A stretch of DNA of 6,009 nucleotides from Flavobacteriales bacterium (GTDB lineage Bacteria; Bacteroidota; Bacteroidia; Flavobacteriales_D; Crocinitomicaceae): NCBI GenBank assembly GCA_947476515.1, contig CANJQZ010000130.1:1-6009 (forward strand). The letters run 5' to 3'. The notes under the pieces are model-generated. The model saw only the letters and a list, made by a program, of their open reading frames with translations. It ran no database searches and was not told the origin of the DNA. The position numbers and the translations under genes were made by a program. Shown piece by piece: positions 1-6,009 of the stretch; the first letter of the stretch is position 1; every line of letters begins with the position of its first letter.

Positions 1-458
1 CCACCCAAAGATTTAGCAGATTCAAAACTCACAAATTGATTCACATCACTTTCTTGATCACTTCCCATGGCAACACGATCCACAATTTTATCAATGGCAT
101 TACCAAACTGCTGAAAGAAGGGAACTTCTCGAAATTGTTGAAGTGTATTTACAGCAAAACGAATAGAACTTAATTCATCTTCACTTAAAGGAATGTCATT
201 GATACTAAAATCAGGATTTTCATAGAAATACCCTTCATTTTTTCTACTGTATTTGATAGGCGCATCATGATCCATTTTCATGGCGAACATATCTTTTTCA
301 ATGGTAGAATCACAAATATTATCTCCATGTGATGTTCCATAAAGAGCGTCTTCACAAGCCTCCCGCATTTCTTGTTTTGAAGGATAGGTTTTGTATTTAT
401 TGCGCAGCATTCTGTCAATAATACGATACCGAATCAATGCATTTTTTATGTGAGGCAT
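1..458 (-). CDS. WYL-domain transcriptional regulator, N-terminal part (partial)
   Basis: The first 152 codons of a gene read leftward; the rest lies beyond the left edge. The reading frame is open throughout. The N-terminus (MPHIKNALIRYRIIDRMLRN, residues 1-20) and the following segment with PSKQEMREACEDALYG (26-41) and DSTIEKDMFAMK (50-61) match what I know of the winged-helix DNA-binding region of Bacteroidota WYL-family (PafC/YafY-like) regulators. Next come KYSRKNEGYFYENPDFSIND (69-88), a strand-rich region typical of the family, and a helical linker (about 91-130). The WYL ligand-sensing domain itself would follow and is not in the window; whole proteins are usually about 330-350 residues. 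The start is the ATG 8 bases after the upstream stop codon; there is no Shine-Dalgarno, as is usual in this phylum. As the last visible gene of a four-gene operon it may regulate that operon, which is inference. I am confident of the family, not of ligand or target. Confidence 0.82.
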   Translation of the reverse strand, partial: MPHIKNALIRYRIIDRMLRNKYKTYPSKQEMREACEDALYGTSHGDNICDSTIEKDMFAMKMDHDAPIKYSRKNEGYFYENPDFSINDIPLSEDELSSIRFAVNTLQQFREVPFFQQFGNAIDKIVDRVAMGSDQESDVNQFVSFESAKSLG

Positions 459-466
459 TTTAAAAA

Positions 467-1870
467 TTAGTTTTTATGATATCCAAACAATTCAAAAAAC
501 TTAATCGCTTGCACCACTTCGTAAGGTACATCATCTTCCCAATGTGCAGCTCCCATCTTTATCTTACTGAGCACATCATCTGACATAATATGCAGTAAGC
601 TCTGGTCATATTCTTTAAGGGCAGAAATTTTACCATTGTCCTGCATAAATTGCAATAGACTGTATAAATGATTTGGTAATTTAATATTAGATAAATCGTA
701 CAAAGCACCATCCTCAACATTAATAGCTGGATAAACATACATTTTAACAGCATGTCCAAATCCTCTACCAAAAGCTTCTAACAAACCACCCGGTAGATTA
801 TCATAATAGCGTTCATCAAAAATGGTATTTAAATTATAAATCCCAACAATAACACCTATCAATTTACCTCTAGAAATGGAAGATAAATATTCAACCATTT
901 TATAATGTTTCAGATAATTTGAAATCATCACTGTATAGCCTAAAGATCCTAATAATTCGGCTCTATCCATGAAATCCTTAACCGATATTTTTCCATCTGC
1001 CGTTAAATCCTTCAATGTTAATTCAAATACAACCTCTAAATTTTCTTCTTTGATTCCTTTTTCAGCAAGAAAGGCTTTTTTTCCTTGCTCTATCATATCA
1101 ATATGAACCTTAGTTACAGGACGGAAGCGACCACGCATTAAGAGAATGTGCTTTTTATATAATGCTGTAGCAGGTTGAAGAACATTTTTAGCTAAATCAA
1201 ACATAGTAGCATCTGTAATTCCTCTTTTCACAAGATTAAGTGCTACAACTCTATTGTCAATATCCTCAAAATCTGGCCCTGAAAAGCGCAGCATATCAAT
1301 TTCCATTTTATCCCGAGGAAGTCGCATTACCAATGAAGTAATAAAATCATCCATGTCTGTACAATGAAAAAATGCAGCATGGATTAAATTTACACCCAAT
1401 ATTCCCAAAGATTCTTGTTGTGACTTATGACTGTTGTCGTGCAATTTGACATGTAGGATAATATCATTAGATCTACCCCCTAAAGTCCGCTGGAAACGGA
1501 TTCCTATCCAGCCATGACCTTGGTTGGTTTTATGATAATTTAATGCTTCTACAGTATTACAAAAAGCGAAAAATCTCGCTTCTTTATTTTTCGTAGGAAG
1601 GATCGCTTTTAAGGAATCATACTCAGCAGTAAGCATGGTTTCTAGTCTTTCTTCACAGACATAACGAGAGGCGGCTCCATACATGGAATCAGAAACCTTC
1701 ATGTCATAGGCAGAACGGGTAAATGCGATGGTACCTGAACTCCCTCCAGCCTTAAAAAAATTTGCGGCTACTTCTTGACCTGCGCCAATCTCAGCAAAGC
1801 AACCATAGATATCTGATGTGAGATTTATATTAAGTGCTTTTTCTTCGGTAGTCAGTCTGTCTTCACTCAT
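467..1870 (-). CDS. conserved cytoplasmic protein of unknown function (467 aa)
   Basis: A full-length protein without signal peptide or membrane segment, so it should be cytoplasmic. I recognise it as a member of a conserved family found in Bacteroidota and some other phyla. As I recall, relatives carry unreliable database names such as TonB-dependent receptor or nicotinate-nucleotide adenylyltransferase. Neither fits: there is no signal peptide, plug or beta-barrel pattern, and no HxGH nucleotidyltransferase motif. Segments that look like the conserved core are EIGAGQEVAANFFKAGGSSG (residues 27-46), SAYDMKVSDSMYG (53-65), a GHGWIGIRFQ stretch (118-127), LGILGVNLIHAAF (155-167), RFRPVT (248-253), DFMDRAELLGSLGYTVMISN (299-318) and the C-terminal ELFGY. 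The start ATG lies 6 bases after the stop of the upstream diheme protein, which implies co-transcription. An 8-base gap leads to the WYL gene. No biochemical role can be assigned; its operon position ties it to the MbnP/MbnH-like pair only by context. Confidence 0.85.
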   Translation of the reverse strand: MSEDRLTTEEKALNINLTSDIYGCFAEIGAGQEVAANFFKAGGSSGTIAFTRSAYDMKVSDSMYGAASRYVCEERLETMLTAEYDSLKAILPTKNKEARFFAFCNTVEALNYHKTNQGHGWIGIRFQRTLGGRSNDIILHVKLHDNSHKSQQESLGILGVNLIHAAFFHCTDMDDFITSLVMRLPRDKMEIDMLRFSGPDFEDIDNRVVALNLVKRGITDATMFDLAKNVLQPATALYKKHILLMRGRFRPVTKVHIDMIEQGKKAFLAEKGIKEENLEVVFELTLKDLTADGKISVKDFMDRAELLGSLGYTVMISNYLKHYKMVEYLSSISRGKLIGVIVGIYNLNTIFDERYYDNLPGGLLEAFGRGFGHAVKMYVYPAINVEDGALYDLSNIKLPNHLYSLLQFMQDNGKISALKEYDQSLLHIMSDDVLSKIKMGAAHWEDDVPYEVVQAIKFFELFGYHKN

Positions 1871-1876
1871 TTTTGT

Positions 1877-2947
1877 CTAATTAGGATCTTTAAATTTTGG
1901 ATTGTTTACAAAATCAAAATCCGTTAATGTCATTAAAAACTTTTTCAATAATAATTTTTCTTGTGCATCTAATTGCACTCCTCCTTGATTAGCGTATTCA
2001 ATCAAAGGATCAATCGTTAAACTAGGATGAACACCAGTAGAATACTGTTCAATCACCTCATCTAAAGTTGCAAATCTTCCATCATGCATATATGGGGCAG
2101 TTAGCGCGATATTCCGTAAAGTTGGCACCTTGAACTTACCATAGTCATTCGGATTTCCATTTACTCCACCGAGACCTAAATCAGTAAAAACTGCATCCAA
2201 TCCATTATTACTGAACTTTTTAACCCTCATCAGTGGACCATTATGACAATGGAAACAATCTGCCCCATTGAGACTTTTAAACAAATCATATCCTGCCCAC
2301 TCTTCTGCATCAACAGAAGCTAATATTTGGGACTCATTTGAATTAAGCGATTGTCCATTTATATATTTATACATTACATCATACTTAGAATTAGAGGAAA
2401 CCATAGTACGGATGAATTGCGCAATAGCTTTTACAACTAGATTTGAATCAATATTTGAAGTTCCAAAGGCTCTAAAAAACCTATTTCTATAAGTCATATC
2501 TGCTGATAATTTTGAAACAGCATTTTTCCAACTTTGGTGCATTTCAATGGGATTAGGAACTGGGCCAAGAATTTGTTGTTCCAAGGAAGAAGCTCTTCCA
2601 TCCCAAAAAAAGTAATCATCCCATCCTAAATTTATTAAAGCCATAGATTGACGCGTTCCTAGAATTCCATCAATGCCAACGGAAAACTGATTGCTATCTG
2701 AAAAAGAATTTTGTGGTGCATGACAACTAGCACAACTCATAGTATTATCGCCACTTAATTGTTTTTCATAGAACAAATACCTACCCAATTCTACCCCTTC
2801 TTCAGTCAAAGGGTTATCAATAGGAATAACCATTTGAGGGAAATGAGAAGGAATTTCTAAAGCATAAGGCCTTGGGTCATAATGAACCCGCTCTTTATTA
2901 CAAGAAAACAGAGCGAAAATACCGAGAAAGAAGACACAGTATTTCAT
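1877..2947 (-). CDS. MauG/MbnH-type diheme cytochrome c lipoprotein
   Basis: A 356-residue protein of the bacterial cytochrome c peroxidase/MauG superfamily, usual in length. A signal peptide ends in a lipobox LFSC with the lipidated cysteine at residue 16, so it is a membrane-anchored lipoprotein outside the cytoplasm. Two heme c sites are visible: CASCH (72-76) and CFHCH (231-235). Trp115 in FFWDGRAS and Glu135 in NPIEM are spaced from the first heme His as in Pseudomonas CcpA (39 and 59 residues), with the Trp-Glu interval of 20 that MauG also has. FKVPTLRN (272-279) and APYMHDGRF (284-292) are family signatures. EVIEQY puts Tyr302 where MauG has its axial Tyr and classical peroxidases have Met. 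The loop after heme 1 (about 86-103) has no His to act as sixth ligand. These features favour a MauG-like oxidase over a housekeeping peroxidase. It starts 4 bases after the MbnP-like gene's stop, so that protein is the likely substrate. Confidence 0.92.
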   Translation of the reverse strand: MKYCVFFLGIFALFSCNKERVHYDPRPYALEIPSHFPQMVIPIDNPLTEEGVELGRYLFYEKQLSGDNTMSCASCHAPQNSFSDSNQFSVGIDGILGTRQSMALINLGWDDYFFWDGRASSLEQQILGPVPNPIEMHQSWKNAVSKLSADMTYRNRFFRAFGTSNIDSNLVVKAIAQFIRTMVSSNSKYDVMYKYINGQSLNSNESQILASVDAEEWAGYDLFKSLNGADCFHCHNGPLMRVKKFSNNGLDAVFTDLGLGGVNGNPNDYGKFKVPTLRNIALTAPYMHDGRFATLDEVIEQYSTGVHPSLTIDPLIEYANQGGVQLDAQEKLLLKKFLMTLTDFDFVNNPKFKDPN

Positions 2948-2951
2948 GATC

Positions 2952-3701
2952 CTAATATGGAGTTAAAGAAGACTTAAAATTATGACCAAATTTCTGGGTC
3001 AACGCAGCTTGACTTCCTGAAGAATGCGCTAAATATTCAAGCCTTAAATCAATTGATTGAATAGGATTACAAAAAATATTGTACACATCTAATTTAAGAG
3101 CAAAAGTATGCTGGTGAGCACTTATTGTTTGCCAATTGATGGGAGAAAAAGAAAGCGTTTGTAAATACTGATCAGTACCTGAGTGAAAACTAAAGTTATG
3201 ATCAAGATTATCAATTCCATCAATCAAAGTATCCGCTTTTCCTTCAATACTAATAAAAATATATCCTGGATTCCATCCCCAATGCATAGTTCCTGCATTA
3301 CTAATATTCAAAGGACTACTTGTTGGAAATGCTGAAGGATCATCGTGATTAAGGGTTGTGTCTACCCCTAAAATCCCTTGCAGACTTCCGAATTTTAAAT
3401 AATCTGCTTCTTGATGAAGTAGTAAAGTGCCCGTTTCACGGAAATCAAATAATACCGCTTGAGACAAATTTGTTCCTGCATTTTGAAGTGATGTAACATA
3501 AAACTTCAGATCCGTTATTTTAATTTTATAACCTTCTTGAGTTACATAAATTGAATCCATCAAAAGATTTTCTCCGTTATAAACGGGCTGTACCGTAATA
3601 TCCACATAGTCTTTAACTACTGGCGGGACAGGTTTGTCTTTGCAAGAAAAGAACAAAAAGCTCATTGAACAAAACAAAAAGAAATTTATTGATTTTCTCA
3701 T
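2952..3701 (-). CDS. MbnP-like lipoprotein, probable copper-binding protein
   Basis: A 249-residue secreted protein of the MbnP-like family. The signal peptide ends in FFSC, giving a lipidated cysteine at residue 20, followed by a short KDKPVPPVV linker. Family hallmarks are VDITVQPVYNGENL (33-46), YKIKITDLKFYVTSLQ (58-73), a GILGVDTTLNHDDPSAFP segment (109-126), MHWGWNPGYIFISIEG (139-154) and the late HNFSFHSG segment (168-175). In the characterised MbnP a Trp is oxidised to kynurenine by the partner MbnH and helps bind copper with His residues. Here the only tryptophans are 141, 143 and 190, and Trp141/Trp143 lie in the most conserved-looking segment next to His140; His168 and His173 are further candidate ligands. 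Which residue is modified cannot be read from sequence. It is the first gene of the operon, directly followed by the diheme enzyme. The start is the only sensible ATG upstream of the signal peptide. Copper binding is inferred from the family, not demonstrated. Confidence 0.87.
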   Translation of the reverse strand: MRKSINFFLFCSMSFLFFSCKDKPVPPVVKDYVDITVQPVYNGENLLMDSIYVTQEGYKIKITDLKFYVTSLQNAGTNLSQAVLFDFRETGTLLLHQEADYLKFGSLQGILGVDTTLNHDDPSAFPTSSPLNISNAGTMHWGWNPGYIFISIEGKADTLIDGIDNLDHNFSFHSGTDQYLQTLSFSPINWQTISAHQHTFALKLDVYNIFCNPIQSIDLRLEYLAHSSGSQAALTQKFGHNFKSSLTPY

Positions 3702-3705
3702 ACTA

Positions 3706-3713
3706 CAAATATA
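3706..3713 (-). promoter_or_regulatory. candidate Bacteroidota -7 element for the four-gene operon
   Basis: Read on the minus strand this is TATATTTG, an exact match to the TAnnTTTG -7 consensus of Bacteroidota. It ends only 4 bases before the ATG of the MbnP-like gene, so transcription would begin at or very near the start codon and give a leaderless message. I do not see a convincing TTTG -33 box at the usual 19-21 base spacing, which lowers confidence. In such an AT-rich spacer a chance match is possible. Confidence 0.4.
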
Positions 3714-3714
3714 C

Positions 3715-3743
3715 TTGAAAACTCAATGATTTTTCTACTTTTA
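3715..3743 (+). promoter_or_regulatory. candidate promoter for the AddA-like helicase gene
   Basis: A TTG at 3715-3717 is followed, after 18 bases, by TACTTTTA at 3736-3743. The latter matches five of the six fixed positions of the Bacteroidota TAnnTTTG -7 element. The spacing is close to that expected for the -33/-7 pair and leaves a leader of about 25 bases before the ATG at 3773. No Shine-Dalgarno precedes that ATG; the leader is T- and A-rich. It would sit back to back with the operon's promoter in the 71-base spacer. Confidence 0.35.
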
Positions 3744-3772
3744 ACCTTCATAAATAATCGTTTTTTCTCCAA

Positions 3773-6009
3773 ATGGAACAAGTAGATAGAAAAAAATACC
3801 CGCTTCTCGTAATGAGTGCCTCTGCAGGAAGCGGTAAAACGCATCAATTGGTGCTTGAATACCTAAGTATTTTACTTGAAGAGCCCGATAATGGAAGCAA
3901 TTACAAATCGCTAGTTGCTATGACTTTTACGAATAAGGCTGCTCTTGAAATGAAGACCCGAATCATCGATACACTTGATGGAATTGCCTTTGGTTTAACC
4001 AATAGCAACAAAATCAAATCCATGCAAAAGGACTTGTTGGAGCGCATACCTATTACAGAACAAGATTTAAGGGAACGATGCAAGCAGACATTAAATGAAA
4101 TATTACATGGATATGAGGAATTTCATGTGTCAACCATTGACAAATTCAATCTTAAATTGATTCGTTCCTTTAGTCGCGACCTTGATATTCCGGGTGATTT
4201 TGAGGTCGTATTAAATGAAAAACAAATACTAGCAGATGTTGTAGACGCCATGTTGAATAGATTAGGAATTCCAGGACAGGAAAACCTCACGCAATTGGTA
4301 AAAGAATACGCCAAATTTAATTTTGAAGATGGTCAAAAATGGAATTTTAGAGATCAACTGATTGCCTTTTCGAGTGTCTTGAGCAATGAGAAATACAATG
4401 AACTTATCCATAAATTAATGGATATGCCTTTGGATCAAGCTGCTTTTCAGTCCTTAAGAAAGTCTATAAAAATAACCAGTGACTCCTTCCTTAAATATGC
4501 CAATGAAGCGGGTAATTTATTTGCAGAGCTTGAATTAGATGAGAAGAGAATCCCCAATAAATCAAAAACAACTAAACCCTTATTAGCCTTGGCATCATTG
4601 GAAACATTTCCAGAGCCAAAATCAAATTCGCGCCTATTTTCCGATACCCTTATAAAATTAATTGAAGATACAGATTCAAGTAGTTTTCTGGGAGAACCTC
4701 TTCGACAAAAACTAGGTGATTTAATAGAATTGTATGATCAAGAATTCCCGCAATTACTCTTACTAGAAGCCTATAAAAGTAATTTTTTCAATATGGCATT
4801 ATTGCAATTTATTGCAAGCGAGATGGACAAATTGAAGAAAGACGAACAAATAATTCGCATTTCTGAATTCAATAAATTGATCAGTAACTTAGTGCGTGAT
4901 GAAGAGGCTCCATATATCTATGAGCGTTTAGGTAATCGATTGTCGCATTTTCTTTTGGATGAATTTCAAGACACTTCGCGTCTTCAGTGGTTGAATCTCA
5001 TTCCATTAATTCATGAGTCACTTTCCAAGCAGAAAAAGAATTTAATTGTGGGGGATGCTAAACAATCGATATACAGATTCAACAATGGACTAGCGGATCA
5101 ATTTGTTGCCTTACCTGCCATTTACAATCCTGAGCACAATCCCTTTATCGCCGGAAAATCAGCTTATTTTCAAAACAGTGGGCACTTGCTTACTTTACCA
5201 AATAACTATAGATCCGCGCAGGAGATTGTGACTTTTAATAATCAATTTTTCACAGAATTAATCAAAGAATTACCTGATAAATCTGCGGCGTATTATAATG
5301 CAGTTCAACAAACTTCACAATCTGGAAAAACTGGTTTTGTGCGCATTGTCTCACAGGCCGAAAAGACCAATGAGGTTGAACTAAGTGAAGATATTATCAA
5401 TATCATTAATGCCTGTGAAAAAGATAATTATGAAAGAGGTGACATTTGTATTTTAACCCATACCAATGGTTTTGGGAATAAAATAGCCAACGCTTTAACA
5501 CAAGCTAATTTTAAAGTAGTGTCGGTGGATTCGCTTTTAATTACTAATGATTCTAAAGTAAGATTATGCATCTCCTATTTAAAAAGAAGACAAAACCCGT
5601 CTAATGCAACAGAAGTAAAACGCTTTGCTGAATTATTTTTTAGAATTACTTTAGACAGCGCTACCCAAGAATACAGGGCATATTTCGAAGAGTTCATTAA
5701 TGCTGAAGGTAAAAAAATACGCTTTTTTAATGAATTCAAATTTTTAACCGATCACTTTGGAGGTAAAGAAGTCTTTTTTGGTGCCTATGAAAATTTATAT
5801 GATTTAATTCAACAGTTCTTCGGTATGATGCAATGGAAAGAAACGGATGAAGCTTATCTCCATCATTTTGCTGATGTTTGTTTTGCCTTTCAAACCAATA
5901 GACATACCGATGTCGCTTCCTTTTTAAACTATTTTGAAGACAATAAAGATAAAATTGCGATTCAACTTCCATCATCAAGAGATGCGATTCAAATTATGAC
6001 CATTCATAA
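3773..6009 (+). CDS. AddA/RecB-type UvrD-family helicase (3' end outside window)
   Basis: The frame from the ATG at 3773 stays open for 745 codons to the right edge. The final bases read as codon CAT plus an incomplete AA, so the apparent TAA at 6007-6009 is out of frame. All superfamily 1A helicase motifs expected in this part are present: Walker A AGSGKT (residues 18-23), motif Ia TFTNKAALEMK (51-61), the VSTIDKF segment (119-125), Walker B LLDEFQDT (394-401), motif III GDAKQSIYRF (427-436), motif IV NYRS (478-481), and the beginning of motif V, IQIMTIH (739-745). The long stretch between residues 125 and 390 and the STIDKF form of that motif are typical of AddA/RecB rather than of short UvrD, PcrA or Rep. 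Relatives in Bacteroidota are about 1,050 residues, so roughly 300 are missing, including motif VI and any C-terminal nuclease domain. The expected role is double-strand-break end processing with an AddB-like partner, probably downstream. It is divergent from the operon and likely unrelated to it. Confidence 0.9.
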   Translation, partial: MEQVDRKKYPLLVMSASAGSGKTHQLVLEYLSILLEEPDNGSNYKSLVAMTFTNKAALEMKTRIIDTLDGIAFGLTNSNKIKSMQKDLLERIPITEQDLRERCKQTLNEILHGYEEFHVSTIDKFNLKLIRSFSRDLDIPGDFEVVLNEKQILADVVDAMLNRLGIPGQENLTQLVKEYAKFNFEDGQKWNFRDQLIAFSSVLSNEKYNELIHKLMDMPLDQAAFQSLRKSIKITSDSFLKYANEAGNLFAELELDEKRIPNKSKTTKPLLALASLETFPEPKSNSRLFSDTLIKLIEDTDSSSFLGEPLRQKLGDLIELYDQEFPQLLLLEAYKSNFFNMALLQFIASEMDKLKKDEQIIRISEFNKLISNLVRDEEAPYIYERLGNRLSHFLLDEFQDTSRLQWLNLIPLIHESLSKQKKNLIVGDAKQSIYRFNNGLADQFVALPAIYNPEHNPFIAGKSAYFQNSGHLLTLPNNYRSAQEIVTFNNQFFTELIKELPDKSAAYYNAVQQTSQSGKTGFVRIVSQAEKTNEVELSEDIINIINACEKDNYERGDICILTHTNGFGNKIANALTQANFKVVSVDSLLITNDSKVRLCISYLKRRQNPSNATEVKRFAELFFRITLDSATQEYRAYFEEFINAEGKKIRFFNEFKFLTDHFGGKEVFFGAYENLYDLIQQFFGMMQWKETDEAYLHHFADVCFAFQTNRHTDVASFLNYFEDNKDKIAIQLPSSRDAIQIMTIH

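Noticed and set aside
559..771. 70-codon second minus-strand frame
   Set aside because: It overlaps the 467-residue protein gene in another frame; cysteine/leucine-rich translation typical of an out-of-frame shadow.
2268..2492. 74-codon open frame on the plus strand
   Set aside because: It lies antisense inside the diheme cytochrome gene, which has two heme motifs and a full family pattern; the antisense translation shows no recognisable feature.
2948..2954. AGGA before the diheme gene start as Shine-Dalgarno
   Set aside because: It overlaps the upstream stop codon and lies only 2 bases from the ATG, too close for normal use; the other genes also lack such sites.
3715..3726. TTGA-AAAC-TCAA inverted repeat in the divergent spacer as a regulator operator
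   Set aside because: The arms are only 4 bases in an AT-rich spacer and do not extend; chance occurrence is likely and nothing ties it to the WYL protein.
3901..4314. Two short minus-strand open frames (60 and 63 codons)
   Set aside because: Both are antisense to the helicase coding frame, in the region holding motif Ia and the STIDKF segment; low-complexity translations with no support.
5736..5978. 80-codon minus-strand open frame
   Set aside because: Antisense to the continuous helicase frame, with no family resemblance or start signal.
6007..6009. TAA at the right edge as stop codon of the helicase gene
   Set aside because: In the frame of the gene the last codon is CAT at 6005-6007 and AA begins the next codon, where motif V of the family predicts Lys (TIHK). 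The gene continues past the window.
1..6009. Defence system (WYL regulator next to a helicase)
   Set aside because: WYL proteins and helicases both occur in phage-defence loci, but here they are on opposite strands, separated by the MbnP/MbnH-like operon genes, and the helicase has the motif set of housekeeping AddA/RecB. No nuclease, methylase or other effector is present.

Overview
The window looks like ordinary chromosomal DNA from a low-GC member of the Bacteroidota, probably a flavobacterium-like marine or freshwater lineage. The evidence is the AT-rich coding sequence, the near absence of Shine-Dalgarno sequences, two lipoproteins with short Bacteroidota-style lipoboxes, a TAnnTTTG-type promoter element, and protein families (WYL regulator, MbnP-like protein, AddA-like helicase) whose closest remembered relatives are from this phylum. 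The genus cannot be fixed from the sequence alone. I see no mobile element, tRNA, rRNA, CRISPR array or long repeat.

Minus-strand block (3701 down to 1). Four genes are packed head to tail with gaps of only 4, 6 and 8 bases, so they are very probably one operon. In transcription order they encode an MbnP-like lipoprotein, a MauG/MbnH-type diheme cytochrome c lipoprotein, a 467-residue cytoplasmic protein of a conserved but functionally undefined family, and the N-terminal part of a WYL-domain transcriptional regulator that runs off the left edge.

Plus-strand block (3773 to 6009). A 71-base intergenic region separates the operon from a divergent gene for an AddA/RecB-type UvrD-family helicase. 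That gene is open to the right edge of the window. The last three bases look like a TAA stop but are out of frame.

How the genes may work together. In the characterised MbnP/MbnH pair, the MauG-like diheme enzyme oxidises a tryptophan of MbnP to kynurenine, and this creates a copper site. The adjacent pair here is plausibly the same kind of enzyme and substrate, anchored to a membrane and lacking any methanobactin gene in view. The unknown cytoplasmic protein and the WYL regulator in the same operon suggest a regulated unit, perhaps responding to copper or redox state, but that link is inference. The helicase is most likely an unrelated DNA-repair neighbour.
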